64,000 nucleotides of DNA from Mycobacterium sp. URHB0044 (GTDB lineage: Bacteria; Actinomycetota; Actinomycetes; Mycobacteriales; Mycobacteriaceae): the NCBI RefSeq assembly GCF_000620625.1, contig NZ_JIAW01000021.1, forward strand, positions 83,434 to 147,433, in the 5' to 3' direction. Below the pieces are notes generated by a model. The model was given only the letters and a program-made list of their open reading frames with translations, was not told the DNA's origin and did not search any database. How positions within the stretch are numbered: position 1 is the first letter of the stretch; each line of letters opens with the position of its first letter. The position numbers and the translations under genes are program-made. Positions 36,157 to 45,274 of this stretch are shown here, piece by piece.

Positions 36157-37968
36157 ATGCGGCGGATATTCGGTTGGCTGATTCTGCTGGGGCTCTGTGC
36201 CATTGGACTGCTGTGGCCACTCGTCCTCAGCGGCGGTGGCGGTGGGGGCGTCACCCAGGACCCCGTCGTCATCAGCAACTACGAAGCCGACTTCACCGTC
36301 GGCGAGGACGGCACGCTCGACGCCGTCGAGACCATCACCGGTGAGTTCCCGTCAGGGCGGCACGGCATCTTCCGCTACTGGGACGTCGCCAACCAGAACA
36401 GTCCACGCGTGCGGCAGAAGCCCGAGATCACCTCCCTTCTGCTCGACGGCGAACCCGCCCCCTACCAGCTGCTGTGGGAGGACGGCGAGCGGTTCCGGGT
36501 GGCCAAGATCGGTAGTCCGGACACCACGCTGTCGCCCGGCACCCACGTCTACGAAATCCGCTACACCATCCCCGGCGTACTGGATCCCGGTACCACCGGC
36601 GACCACGAGCGGTTTGCCAGCAGCACCGGTGAACCCAACTCCACGTCGACCTTCTTCTGGAACGTCATCGCGCCGTCCTGGAACAACGAGATTCAGCGGG
36701 CGCACATCCGCGCGACCCTGCCCGCCGACGTCACCGGCGCCCAGTGTTCGGTCGGCTTCGGCCTCGGAGAACCTTGTCCGGGCTTGACCGTTCACGGCAA
36801 CACCGTCGAGTTTTCCGCGGGAGGTCTGGCCCCGCGCACCCCGGTCACGTTGCGCGCAGGAGTTGACGTGCCGACGCCGCCGCGGATCAGCCTGCCGTGG
36901 TCATATGAGTGGGACCGCATCCTCGGTCAGTCGGCCACCGGCGCGGCCTGGATGCTGGGGCTGTCCGTGGTCGCCGGTCTTGGCGCCTATCTGTTGTACC
37001 GGACCACCGTCGAACCACCGCCGGGCTTCCCCATCCAGTACGCACCGCCACCAGGACTCGGGCCCGTGCAGACCGAGTACATCCGCACCGAGTCGGTACC
37101 GCGCAACGGGTTGACCGCCACGCTGTTCTACCTCGCCGAACGCGGGCTCGTCGAGCTCACGCAGGTCAGCGACAAGCACTGGAAAGTGCGCAGCAGCGCA
37201 GAACGCGGCGCCTGGGCCGACGTCGATCCGGTCAGCGTCGCGGTCGGGCATGCGCTGAAGGTCAACGTGCCCGGCGGCGAGTTCGAGGCCAAGAAGACCG
37301 CGACGGCAGGCAAGAAGCTCAGCACCGCCAAGACCGACATGGCTGCGGCAGTACGGAAGTGGGCGATCGACGACGGGCTGTTGGTCAAGCGCAAGAAGGA
37401 ACTCTGGATCCGTACGGCCAACGTCGCTGCCATCATCCTCGCGGTGTGCGGCTTCTTCCGCTGGGGCTTCCCGGCCACCATGTGGGGGTTGCCGTTCGCG
37501 ACGTTCTTCGCATTCACGGTGCGGTCATGGGCCGACGGCGTGGGGACGCGGCGCACCGAAGCGGGGCGTCAATTGTGGTCGCAGGCAGGCGGGTTCCACC
37601 GGCTGTTGTCGACCGATTCTGCCGAGACCCGGTTCGACTTCGGTGCCCGCAAGGACCTTTACTCGGCGTACGTACCGTTCGCGGTCGCCGCGGGCACCGC
37701 CGCGCTCTGGGCCAAGAAGTACCAGGCGTCCACGGGAGAGGTTGCGCCGCAACCTGGTTGGTACCATTCATCGTCCACCACCGGCTCGAGTTTCACCGGC
37801 GGTTCCGGTGGCGCGGACTTCGACAGCTTCGACTCCGCGGTCTCGTCGTCGATCGGCGCGTATACCGCTTCACAGTCTTCGTCGTCGTCGGGCAGCTCCA
37901 GCGGCGGCAGCTCTGGCGGCGGCGGTGGCGGCGGCGGAGGCGGCGGAGGAGGAGGTGGCTCGTGGTGA
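36157..37968 (+). CDS. DUF2207 family membrane protein
   Basis: A 603-aa membrane protein. The N-terminal hydrophobic segment (residues 4-24) is followed by an extracellular DUF2207 beta domain (SNYEADFTVGEDGTLDAVETITGEFPSGRHGIFRYW). A TM helix lies near 268-285, a cytosolic region at ~290-420, and two TM segments near 425-460. The C-terminal tail is Ser-rich, then a run of Gly ending in SW. The same low-complexity tail is usual in this family. It is coupled to a lemA gene by GTGA, a combination seen in many bacteria. Function is unknown. The ATG at 36157 has GGGAGG just upstream. Confidence 0.88.
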   Translation: MRRIFGWLILLGLCAIGLLWPLVLSGGGGGGVTQDPVVISNYEADFTVGEDGTLDAVETITGEFPSGRHGIFRYWDVANQNSPRVRQKPEITSLLLDGEPAPYQLLWEDGERFRVAKIGSPDTTLSPGTHVYEIRYTIPGVLDPGTTGDHERFASSTGEPNSTSTFFWNVIAPSWNNEIQRAHIRATLPADVTGAQCSVGFGLGEPCPGLTVHGNTVEFSAGGLAPRTPVTLRAGVDVPTPPRISLPWSYEWDRILGQSATGAAWMLGLSVVAGLGAYLLYRTTVEPPPGFPIQYAPPPGLGPVQTEYIRTESVPRNGLTATLFYLAERGLVELTQVSDKHWKVRSSAERGAWADVDPVSVAVGHALKVNVPGGEFEAKKTATAGKKLSTAKTDMAAAVRKWAIDDGLLVKRKKELWIRTANVAAIILAVCGFFRWGFPATMWGLPFATFFAFTVRSWADGVGTRRTEAGRQLWSQAGGFHRLLSTDSAETRFDFGARKDLYSAYVPFAVAAGTAALWAKKYQASTGEVAPQPGWYHSSSTTGSSFTGGSGGADFDSFDSAVSSSIGAYTASQSSSSSGSSSGGSSGGGGGGGGGGGGGGGSW

Positions 37969-38498
37969 GATTCCTGCTGATCTTGGTGCTGGTCGTACTG
38001 GTTCTGATACTCATCGGTTTCGTGTTGGGGTACAACAAGATTCGGTCCGCCGACGTCAGGGTGTCCGAGGCGCTGTCGGGCATCGACGTCGAGCTGACGC
38101 GGCGCGCCTCGCTGATCCCCAGCCTGGTGCACACCGTGCAGACCTTCGCCGCCCACGAGAAGGGCATCCTCGACCACGTCACCGACGCCCGTGCCGCCTT
38201 GACCTCGGCCACGGGGGGTAAGTCGGTGGCGCAGCGCAGCGCAGCCGAACGCGAACTCGACACCGCCCTCGGGCAGGTGCTCGCGCTCGGCCAGAGCTAC
38301 CCGCAGCTCAACTCGTCGAACAACTTCCTGAACCTGCAGGACAACCTCGCCGACACCGAGAACAAACTCGCATTCGCCCGCCAGTACTACAACGACGCGG
38401 TGGCCACCCTGAACCGGACGATCAGCACCATCCCGTGGATGTTCGTCGCGCCGCTGGCCCGGGTACCGGAGCGCGAGTACTACCAGATTCCCCAATAG
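37965..38498 (+). CDS. LemA family protein
   Basis: A 177-aa protein with an N-terminal transmembrane helix (FLLILVLVVLVLILIGFVLGY) and the antiparallel helical LemA domain (YNKIRSADVRVSEALSGIDVELTRRASLIPSLVHTVQ ... YPQLNSSNNFLNLQDNLADTENKLAFARQYYNDAV). The N terminus probably faces out and the helices are cytosolic. GTG at 37965 overlaps the DUF2207 stop; an adjacent in-frame GTG at 37962 is also possible. It sits just before fmt. Function is unknown. Confidence 0.93.
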   Translation: MRFLLILVLVVLVLILIGFVLGYNKIRSADVRVSEALSGIDVELTRRASLIPSLVHTVQTFAAHEKGILDHVTDARAALTSATGGKSVAQRSAAERELDTALGQVLALGQSYPQLNSSNNFLNLQDNLADTENKLAFARQYYNDAVATLNRTISTIPWMFVAPLARVPEREYYQIPQ

Positions 38499-38500
38499 AG

Positions 38501-39442
38501 ATGCGGATCGTCTTCGCCGGGACACCCGAACCCGCCCTTCCGTCGCTGCGCCGCCTCATCGACTCGCCGCGCCACGACGTGATCGCCGTGTTGACGCGGC
38601 CCGATGCCGTCGCAGGCCGCAGGGGGAAGCCACGGCCGTCGCCGGTCGCGCAACTCGCGCTCGACCACGGCATCCCGCTGTTGCGGCCGGAGCGGCCCAA
38701 CGGCGACGAATTCGTCGCCGAGCTGGCCGATTTGGCCCCCGACTGCTGCGCGGTGGTGGCGTACGGCGCGCTGCTGCGCGACGGCCTACTGGCGGTGCCG
38801 CGGTTCGGCTGGATCAACTTGCACTTCTCGGTGCTGCCCGCATGGCGGGGCGCGGCGCCCGTGCAGGCCGCCATCGCGGCAGGGGACGCGGTGACGGGCG
38901 CAACGACGTTCCTGATCGAGCCGAGCCTGGACTCCGGACCGGTGTTCGGTGTCGTCACCGAGACGATCCGCCCGACCGACACCGCGGGCGACCTCCTCGG
39001 GCGGCTGTCGGAATCCGGCGCCGCCCTGTTGGAGACGACCCTGGATGGCATCGCCGACGGGTCGCTGGCCGCCGTACCGCAACCCTCGGAAGGCGTCACA
39101 GTTGCGCCGAAGATCACCGTCGAGGAGGCACGGGTGCGCTGGGATCTGCCCGCGCACGTGGTGGATCGGCGCATCCGCGCCGTCACGCCCAACCCGGGGG
39201 CTTGGACGATGATCGGGGATCTGCGCATCAAGGTCGGGCCCGTCTCGGTACTCGATGACGAGGCGACCGACCGGAAACCATTGGCGCCCGGCGAGATTCG
39301 GGTCGAACGTGCCGGTGTCCTGATCGGCACTGCATCGCAACCCGTGCTGCTTGGCCGGATCCAGCCGCCCGGCAAGAAGGAGATGAACGCCGCGGACTGG
39401 GCCCGCGGTGCCCGACTGGACGAGAGTGCGCACGCCGAATGA
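38501..39442 (+). CDS. fmt: Methionyl-tRNA formyltransferase
   Basis: A 313-aa enzyme that formylates initiator Met-tRNA with 10-formyl-THF. The N-terminal Rossmann domain has FAGTPEPALPSL and the catalytic/folate region INLHFSVLPAWRGAAPVQ (near 105-122). The C-terminal OB-like domain begins near 205. The ATG at 38501 lies 2 bp after lemA. It overlaps rsmB by ATGA. Confidence 0.97.
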   Translation: MRIVFAGTPEPALPSLRRLIDSPRHDVIAVLTRPDAVAGRRGKPRPSPVAQLALDHGIPLLRPERPNGDEFVAELADLAPDCCAVVAYGALLRDGLLAVPRFGWINLHFSVLPAWRGAAPVQAAIAAGDAVTGATTFLIEPSLDSGPVFGVVTETIRPTDTAGDLLGRLSESGAALLETTLDGIADGSLAAVPQPSEGVTVAPKITVEEARVRWDLPAHVVDRRIRAVTPNPGAWTMIGDLRIKVGPVSVLDDEATDRKPLAPGEIRVERAGVLIGTASQPVLLGRIQPPGKKEMNAADWARGARLDESAHAE

Positions 39443-40812
39443 ACAGACCGCAGCAGCGACGACCACGCCGCAAGCCCCTCGACCCGCCCCGCCAGGCGGC
39501 GTTCGACGTACTCCGTGCGGTGTCGGAGCGCGACGCCTATGCCAACCTCACCCTTCCCGCCATGCTCAGGACGCGCGAAATCACCGGCCGCGACGCCGCA
39601 TTCGCGACCGAGCTCACCTACGGCACCTGCCGCGCCATCGGCCTGTTGGACGCCGTGATCGCCAAGGCCGCGAACCGGCCGACCGATCAGATCGACCCGG
39701 TGCTGCTCGATCTGCTCCGGCTCGGCGCCTATCAACTCCTCCGGATGCGTGTCGACGCTCACGCCGCCGTCGACACCACGGTGGAGCAGGCCGCCATCGA
39801 ATTCGACACGGCGCGTGCCGGTTTCGTCAACGGCGTGCTGCGCAACATTTCGGCGCGGGACGAGGCGTCGTGGGTGGCCGAACTCGCGCCCGCACTCGAC
39901 ACGGACCCGGTCGGCCACATCGCCTTCGCGCACGGGCACCCGCGATGGATCGCCCAGGCCTTCGCCGATGCGCTCGGGACGGACGCGGGCCAGCTTGGCG
40001 CGTTGCTCGCCAACGACGACGAGCGGCCGCAGGTGCACCTGGCGGCGCGTCCCGGCGTGCTGACGGCCGAGGAACTGGCCAACGCCGTCAACGGCGAACC
40101 CGGTCGGTACTCGCCCTACGCGGTCTACCTCTCCGGCGGCGACCCAGGCGACCTGGAACCGATCCAGCAGGGGCAGGCACTGGTGCAGGACGAGGGCAGC
40201 CAGCTGGTGGCCAGAGCCCTCACACTCGCACCCGTCGACGACGACGCGGGCCGGTGGCTGGACCTGTGTTCGGGACCGGGCGGAAAGACGGCGCTGCTTG
40301 CCGCGATCGGAGCCGCCTCAGGTGCCAAGGTGACTGCCATCGAACCGGCGCCACACCGCGCGGAGTTCGTGGAGCGGAACACCGCCGGACTCGACGTGGA
40401 GGTGCTGCGCGTCGACGGCCGCGACTCGGGTCTGCCCGCTGCGTCCTTCGACCGGGTCCTGGTGGACGCGCCCTGCACCGGCCTCGGAGCGTTGCGTCGC
40501 AGGCCCGAAGCGCGCTGGCGGCGCCAACCCGGCGACGTCGCGGGGCTGGTGAAACTGCAACGTGAACTGCTCGCCGCGGCCATCGCGCTAACCCGCCCCG
40601 GCGGGGTGGTGATGTACGCGACGTGCTCACCACATCTGGCCGAGACCGTCGGCGTGGTGGCCGACGCGGTGCGCCGCTATCCGGTGCGGGCCATCGACGC
40701 CCGGCCGCTGTTCGATCCGGTCGACGGGCTCGGTTCGGGACCGTACGTGCAGCTGTGGCCGCACCGGCACGGGACGGATGCGATGTTCGCGGCGGCCCTG
40801 CAAGTAACCTGA
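39439..40812 (+). CDS. rsmB: 16S rRNA (cytosine-967-C5)-methyltransferase RsmB
   Basis: A 457-aa methyltransferase (Fmu/Sun). The N-terminal NusB-like RNA-binding domain (QAAFDVLRAVSERDAYANLTLP ... TRARAGFVNGVLRNIS type) is followed by a SAM-binding Rossmann domain with LDLCSGPGGKTALLAA. The two catalytic Cys lie in DAPCTGLGALRRRPE and TCSPH. It methylates 16S rRNA in the 30S P-site region. It is coupled to fmt and to rpe. Confidence 0.95.
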   Translation: MNRPQQRRPRRKPLDPPRQAAFDVLRAVSERDAYANLTLPAMLRTREITGRDAAFATELTYGTCRAIGLLDAVIAKAANRPTDQIDPVLLDLLRLGAYQLLRMRVDAHAAVDTTVEQAAIEFDTARAGFVNGVLRNISARDEASWVAELAPALDTDPVGHIAFAHGHPRWIAQAFADALGTDAGQLGALLANDDERPQVHLAARPGVLTAEELANAVNGEPGRYSPYAVYLSGGDPGDLEPIQQGQALVQDEGSQLVARALTLAPVDDDAGRWLDLCSGPGGKTALLAAIGAASGAKVTAIEPAPHRAEFVERNTAGLDVEVLRVDGRDSGLPAASFDRVLVDAPCTGLGALRRRPEARWRRQPGDVAGLVKLQRELLAAAIALTRPGGVVMYATCSPHLAETVGVVADAVRRYPVRAIDARPLFDPVDGLGSGPYVQLWPHRHGTDAMFAAALQVT

Positions 40813-41495
40813 TGCCCATGGCAGCACCCCTGATCGCGCCGTCCATTCTGGCCGCCGACTTCGCCAGGCTGGCCGACGAGACCGCCGCGGTGACCGGCGC
40901 CGACTGGTTGCACGTCGACGTCATGGACAACCACTTCGTCCCCAACCTGACGCTCGGCCTGCCGGTGGTGGAGAGCCTGCTCAAGGTCACCGACATCCCG
41001 ATGGACTGTCACCTGATGATCGACGACCCGGCCCGCTGGGCGCCACCATATGCGGAGGCCGGCGCCTACAACGTCACCTTCCATGCGGAGGCCGCCAACG
41101 ATCCCCGCGCTGTCGCGCGCGACATCCGCGCCGCAGGCGCGAAGGCGGGGCTGTCCGTGAAGCCCGGCACACCGATCGATCCCTACCTCGAGATCCTCCG
41201 CGACTTCGACACCCTGTTGGTGATGTCGGTCGAGCCAGGCTTCGGCGGGCAGAAGTTCATCCCCGAGGTGCTCGCCAAGGTGGGCATCGTGCGACGACTC
41301 GTCGACGCGGGCGAACTGACCATCGTGGTGGAGATCGACGGCGGCATCAACGCCGACACCATTGAAGCGGCCGCCGAAGCGGGCGTCGACTGCTTCGTTG
41401 CGGGCTCCGCCGTCTTCGGTGCCTCCGACCCGTCCGCTGCGGTCGAGTCGTTGCGTGCGCAGGCCGCCAAAGCGGCCAAACATCTGACGCCGTGA
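40812..41495 (+). CDS. rpe: Ribulose-phosphate 3-epimerase
   Basis: A 227-aa TIM-barrel metalloenzyme that interconverts ribulose-5-P and xylulose-5-P. The motifs are SILAADFARL, HVDVMDNHFVPNLTLG, MDCHLMI, MSVEPGFGGQKF and EIDGGIN. The ATG at 40812 shares a base with the rsmB stop (TGATG); the ATG at 40818 would shorten it by two residues. Ribulose-5-P is also the substrate for the downstream riboflavin branch. Confidence 0.96.
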   Translation: MPMAAPLIAPSILAADFARLADETAAVTGADWLHVDVMDNHFVPNLTLGLPVVESLLKVTDIPMDCHLMIDDPARWAPPYAEAGAYNVTFHAEAANDPRAVARDIRAAGAKAGLSVKPGTPIDPYLEILRDFDTLLVMSVEPGFGGQKFIPEVLAKVGIVRRLVDAGELTIVVEIDGGINADTIEAAAEAGVDCFVAGSAVFGASDPSAAVESLRAQAAKAAKHLTP

Positions 41496-42493
41496 GTGTC
41501 GAAGCCGCCATGCGGCTGGCCATCGAACTGTCCGAACAGGTCAAGGGCACCACCTATCCCAATCCACCCGTCGGCGCGGTGATCCTGGATCGCAGCGGTG
41601 AGATCGCGGGCGTCGGCGCCACCGAGCCGCCGGGCGGGCCACACGCGGAAGTGGTGGCGCTGCGGCGGGCGGGGGAGCGGGCCAGGGGCGGCACGGCCGT
41701 CGTCACGCTGGAACCCTGCAATCACCACGGACGCACCCCGCCGTGCGTGGATGCGCTTGTCGCGGCTGGTGTTTCGGCCGTCTCGTATGCGGTGCCCGAT
41801 CCAAACCCGGTCGCGGCAGGAGGGTCGGCGCGACTGGCCGAGGCAGGTATCGCGGTGAGCCGCGGTGTGCTCGCCACCGAGGTGGCGGGCGGACCGCTGC
41901 GTGAGTGGCTACACAAGCAGCGCACCGGAAAGCCGCATCTCACTTGGAAGTTCGCCACCAGCGTGGACGGACGCAGCGCGGCGGCCGACGGCAGCAGCCA
42001 ATGGATCACCAGTGAGGCCGCGAGGGCAGACGTGCACCGCAAGCGCGGTGTCGCCGACGCGATCGTCGTGGGCACCGGCACCGTGTTCGTCGACGACCCG
42101 ACGCTGACTGCCCGACTGCCCGACGGCAGCGTCGCCGAGCGGCAGCCGCTGCGCGTCGTCGTCGGACAGCGCGAAATCTCGTCAGAGGCCCGCGTCTTGA
42201 ACGAAGACTCGCGGACCATGATCATCCGAACCCGTGACCCCTTGGAGGTGATCCGGGCATTGTCGGATCGCACCGACGTGATCGTGGAGGGCGGCCCGAC
42301 GTTGGCAGGAGCATTCCTGCGGGCCGGCGTGATCGACCGCATCCTCGCCTACGTGGCGCCGCTTCTGCTCGGTGGACCGATTACCGCGGTCGACGACGTC
42401 GGTGTGCTGAACATCGCCAATGCGCAGCGGTGGCGCTTCGACGGGATGGATCCGATCGGCCCCGACGTTCGGCTCAGCCTCGTGCCGGCGTGA
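41492..42493 (+). CDS. ribG: Bifunctional riboflavin deaminase/reductase RibG (RibD)
   Basis: A 333-aa two-domain enzyme. The N-terminal cytidine-deaminase-type zinc site has HAEV (His51, Glu53) and PCNHHGRTPPC (Cys76, Cys85). The C-terminal reductase domain begins near 145 (HLTWKFATSVDGRSAAADGSSQWI). It performs the second and third steps of riboflavin synthesis. The GTG overlaps the rpe stop (GTGA). Confidence 0.96.
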   Translation: MSVEAAMRLAIELSEQVKGTTYPNPPVGAVILDRSGEIAGVGATEPPGGPHAEVVALRRAGERARGGTAVVTLEPCNHHGRTPPCVDALVAAGVSAVSYAVPDPNPVAAGGSARLAEAGIAVSRGVLATEVAGGPLREWLHKQRTGKPHLTWKFATSVDGRSAAADGSSQWITSEAARADVHRKRGVADAIVVGTGTVFVDDPTLTARLPDGSVAERQPLRVVVGQREISSEARVLNEDSRTMIIRTRDPLEVIRALSDRTDVIVEGGPTLAGAFLRAGVIDRILAYVAPLLLGGPITAVDDVGVLNIANAQRWRFDGMDPIGPDVRLSLVPA

Positions 42494-42715
42494 GATGGAA
42501 TTCCTTTGCCGCCCAATGTGACTCCCGTCACCATCGGTGACGCATCCGTTGGGTGACTCGTTACCAGTTCGAAATCCCAACGGCGCGACGGACACCGATC
42601 TTGGTCACCGTCCGCCCGTAGACTCGTAAGTGAGTCCGGGCCACATGCCCGCACTCACGGGAATCGCGTCTTCACCGCCGACGTTACGCGAAGCGAGAAG
42701 CACGAGAAGAGGACG

Positions 42716-42880
42716 ATGAGCATGACTGCCCTGCAGGACTGGCTCAGTTTCCGCCCAGTCGATCAGAGCGCCATCAAGGAAATGGTGTGCCGTCCGCTGC
42801 GCGCGGTGCTGAGCACCCCCGACGAAGCCGTCGAAGACACCGAGCCGAAGGTTTTGCGGCCGGGACTCGAGCGCTGCTGA
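42716..42880 (+). CDS. Small hypothetical protein of 54 aa
   Basis: This short open frame begins MSMTALQDWLSFRPVDQSAI and ends in GLERC. It is preceded by AGAAGAGG; the second ATG (42722) is at the better 9-nt distance. It fits exactly between ribG and the convergent transporter gene, stopping 1 bp before it. No family is recognised. Charge and length fit a small cytosolic protein. It could be chance, but a good ribosome binding site and compact placement favour a real gene. Confidence 0.45.
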   Translation: MSMTALQDWLSFRPVDQSAIKEMVCRPLRAVLSTPDEAVEDTEPKVLRPGLERC

Positions 42881-42881
42881 C

Positions 42882-44468
42882 CTATCGGTCGGCAGCGACC
42901 ACTTCGGTCGCCGGGTCGACGTCGTCGGCATGCTCGCGTCGACCACTGATGAACAAGCCGAGCACCGCACCCACCACGCAGACGATGGCGGTGATGCCGA
43001 AGATTTCGCCGTACTGCAGTGCGAACGCTTCGATCGACGCCTTCTGAACCCGAGCGGCTCCGGCGGCCAGTTGGCCCAGCGGTGAGTCGGACTTCGCCGG
43101 CGGCTGAGCGGCCAGCCGCTCCTGCAGGTACTGGTTGAACCGGTACAGGCCCCATGCCGAGAGTGCGGCGACCCCGACCAGCATGCCGGTCATCCGCGCC
43201 ACCACCACGGCCGATGACGCGATGCCGTGCTGGGCCGGCGGAACCACCCGCAATGCCGCAGAGGTCAGCGGGCCGATCACCAGACCGAGTCCCAGCCCCG
43301 CCAGTGCGAGGTCCGTATCCATGGTGGGCAGGGTGAACAGCCCGAGGTCGTGGCGCGCGGCCAGGAGGTCGACTGGCCAGTGCGACACCAGCCAATACGC
43401 GTAAGCCGCGATCAGCAGACCGACGAACGTGATGATCCGGTCGCCGACACGCGTCGCCAGCCAGCCCCCGAGCAGCGCGCCGATCGGCAGCGCAACGAGG
43501 AAGCGCATCAGCAGAAACGCGGCCTCGTTCTGGCTCAGCGAGAGCACGCCCTGGCCGAACAGTTCCACGTTCACCAGGGTGACCATCAGGGCGGCGCCCG
43601 CGGCGAACGAGGCGCCGAGGGCACACAGGAACGGCCGGAAGTGCACGCCCGCCGGGTCGATGAGCTTGGTGCGCGCGAAGCGCTCCCACGTGAAGAACGC
43701 CACGGCGGCCACCGCGGCTCCGGCCAGGAGCCATCCGCCGCCACTCGGCAGGACCTGCTTCCCGTCGGGTGCCGGGTTGTACAGGCCGAACACGATCAGA
43801 ACGAGTGTGATCGCGAGGAGAACTCCGCCAACGACGTCGATCTTCTCGGGAGGCCCACCCTTCTGCTTCGAGGGAAGGCTGAAGTGGATCATCAGCATCG
43901 CTAGGGCGGCGAGCGGCACGTTGATCCAGAAGACGTCGCGCCAGCTGTTCAGCGCCCAGACCACGGCGATGCCGTAGAGCGGGCCGAGCACGCTGCCCAG
44001 TTCCTGCGCCGCGCCGATGCCGCCGAGGACGGCAGCACGGTTGCGCTGTGCCCAGAGGTCGGCGGCCAGCGCCAGGGTGACGGGAAGGATCGCGCCGCTG
44101 GCCGTGCCCTGCACGATGCGCCCGATCACCAGGATGGTCAGGTCGGACGACAGCGCGGTGACGACGGAGCCTGCGGCGAATCCCGCCAGGCTGATCTGAA
44201 TCAGTAGCTTGCGGCCGAACCGGTCGGAGGCGCGCCCGAGCAAGGGCATCGCCGCGATGTAGCCCACCAGGTATCCGGTGATGATCGGCGCGACCCGCTG
44301 AATCTGGTTCACCGGGATGCCGATTCCCGCAGGCGGCTCCGCCATGATGTCGCGGATCACCGTGACCACGACGTAGGTGTCGAGCGCTCCGAGCAGGACC
44401 GCCAAGCCGCCTGCGGTGATGGCTAGCCGCCGGTTGGTTCCCGGCCGCGGCTGCGGTGCGTGGGCCAT
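42882..44468 (-). CDS. Major facilitator transporter, P55 family
   Basis: A 528-aa MFS transporter with 14 predicted transmembrane segments. It starts at MAHAPQPRPGTNRRLAIT and has MFS motif A in LLGRASDRFGRKLL and motif C-like LGGIGAAQELGSVLGPLYG. Its stop/start overlap with lprG (TGATG) identifies it as the P55 (Rv1410c) counterpart. P55 with LprG exports triacylglycerides and lipids to the envelope and contributes to drug tolerance. The start at 44468 is chosen from that coupling. The open frame to 44594 lies inside lprG. Confidence 0.94.
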   Translation of the reverse strand: MAHAPQPRPGTNRRLAITAGGLAVLLGALDTYVVVTVIRDIMAEPPAGIGIPVNQIQRVAPIITGYLVGYIAAMPLLGRASDRFGRKLLIQISLAGFAAGSVVTALSSDLTILVIGRIVQGTASGAILPVTLALAADLWAQRNRAAVLGGIGAAQELGSVLGPLYGIAVVWALNSWRDVFWINVPLAALAMLMIHFSLPSKQKGGPPEKIDVVGGVLLAITLVLIVFGLYNPAPDGKQVLPSGGGWLLAGAAVAAVAFFTWERFARTKLIDPAGVHFRPFLCALGASFAAGAALMVTLVNVELFGQGVLSLSQNEAAFLLMRFLVALPIGALLGGWLATRVGDRIITFVGLLIAAYAYWLVSHWPVDLLAARHDLGLFTLPTMDTDLALAGLGLGLVIGPLTSAALRVVPPAQHGIASSAVVVARMTGMLVGVAALSAWGLYRFNQYLQERLAAQPPAKSDSPLGQLAAGAARVQKASIEAFALQYGEIFGITAIVCVVGAVLGLFISGRREHADDVDPATEVVAADR

Positions 44469-45178
44469 CACACCGCGGGCTTGGTGACCGTGACCGACTT
44501 GCCCCAGTCGGACATCGTCATCTGGACGCTGTTGCCGGGGGTCGGCTCCAGCTTCGCCTGAATCAGCTTGTGGTCGCCGTCCCCGACGATCCATGCGGTG
44601 CCCGGCACCGGGCCGGTGGCGCCGATCTGCGGAGCGATCTTGTTGACGGCGTCGGCGCTGACCGTGCCGGTGACCTTGACGGTGTCGACGCCGTTGACCG
44701 TCTCCCGGCCTTCGGTCTTCGGGTCGGAGAAGTTGGCGAGGACGTTGGCCAGACCCTTGTCGGGGCTCAGGATCGCGGACACGTCGTAGATGTCGGCCGC
44801 CGGGCCGAAGTCTTGCCAGCTGCCCGCCGTGATCGCCCCGTAGAGCGAGCCGTCGGCGACGACGAAGTCCACGCCCTCGAGCTTCTGTCCCAGGAAGATG
44901 ATGTCGGCCTTGCCCTGGGCCGCGACGGCGGGGCTGTTGGTCAGGTCGCCGGTCAGCGAGGCGATCGGCAGTTCCTTGATCTCACCGTTGACGGTGAGTT
45001 GCAGGTGAACGCTCTGCTGCGCCTTGGTGGTTTCGTTGGAGTCCTTCAGAAGGGTCGCCGCGTCGGGGAGAGCGGCATCGGCCTTCTTCTCCGACGAGCA
45101 GCCCGCGGTCAGCGCAATGGCTGCGAGGAGAGCTGTGAAGAGGGAAACGAGCACGGCAAGGCGGGGGCGCGTCTGCAT
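44468..45178 (-). CDS. lprG: Lipoprotein LprG
   Basis: A 236-aa lipoprotein with a signal peptide and lipobox LTAGC (Cys27). The mature LppX/LprG fold binds triacylated lipids in a hydrophobic pocket; the SVHLQLTVNGEIKELPIASLTGDL and GKADIIFLGQKLEGVDFVVADG strands match. It feeds lipids and lipoarabinomannan to the P55 transporter encoded downstream in the same operon. It is divergent from ribC, with 96 bp between the starts. Confidence 0.95.
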   Translation of the reverse strand: MQTRPRLAVLVSLFTALLAAIALTAGCSSEKKADAALPDAATLLKDSNETTKAQQSVHLQLTVNGEIKELPIASLTGDLTNSPAVAAQGKADIIFLGQKLEGVDFVVADGSLYGAITAGSWQDFGPAADIYDVSAILSPDKGLANVLANFSDPKTEGRETVNGVDTVKVTGTVSADAVNKIAPQIGATGPVPGTAWIVGDGDHKLIQAKLEPTPGNSVQMTMSDWGKSVTVTKPAV

Positions 45179-45274
45179 GAGTGCATCGTAGAGGGTGGAG
45201 GCGGGCGGCCCTGCGGCCCGGGCTCCCGGGGACGGTGCTGAGCTGCGCTTTCACGGCAAGGTTAGTCTGACCAC

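Noticed and set aside
45179..45274. FMN riboswitch before ribC
   Set aside because: The 96-bp gap is too short for a full RFN element and lacks its conserved segments.
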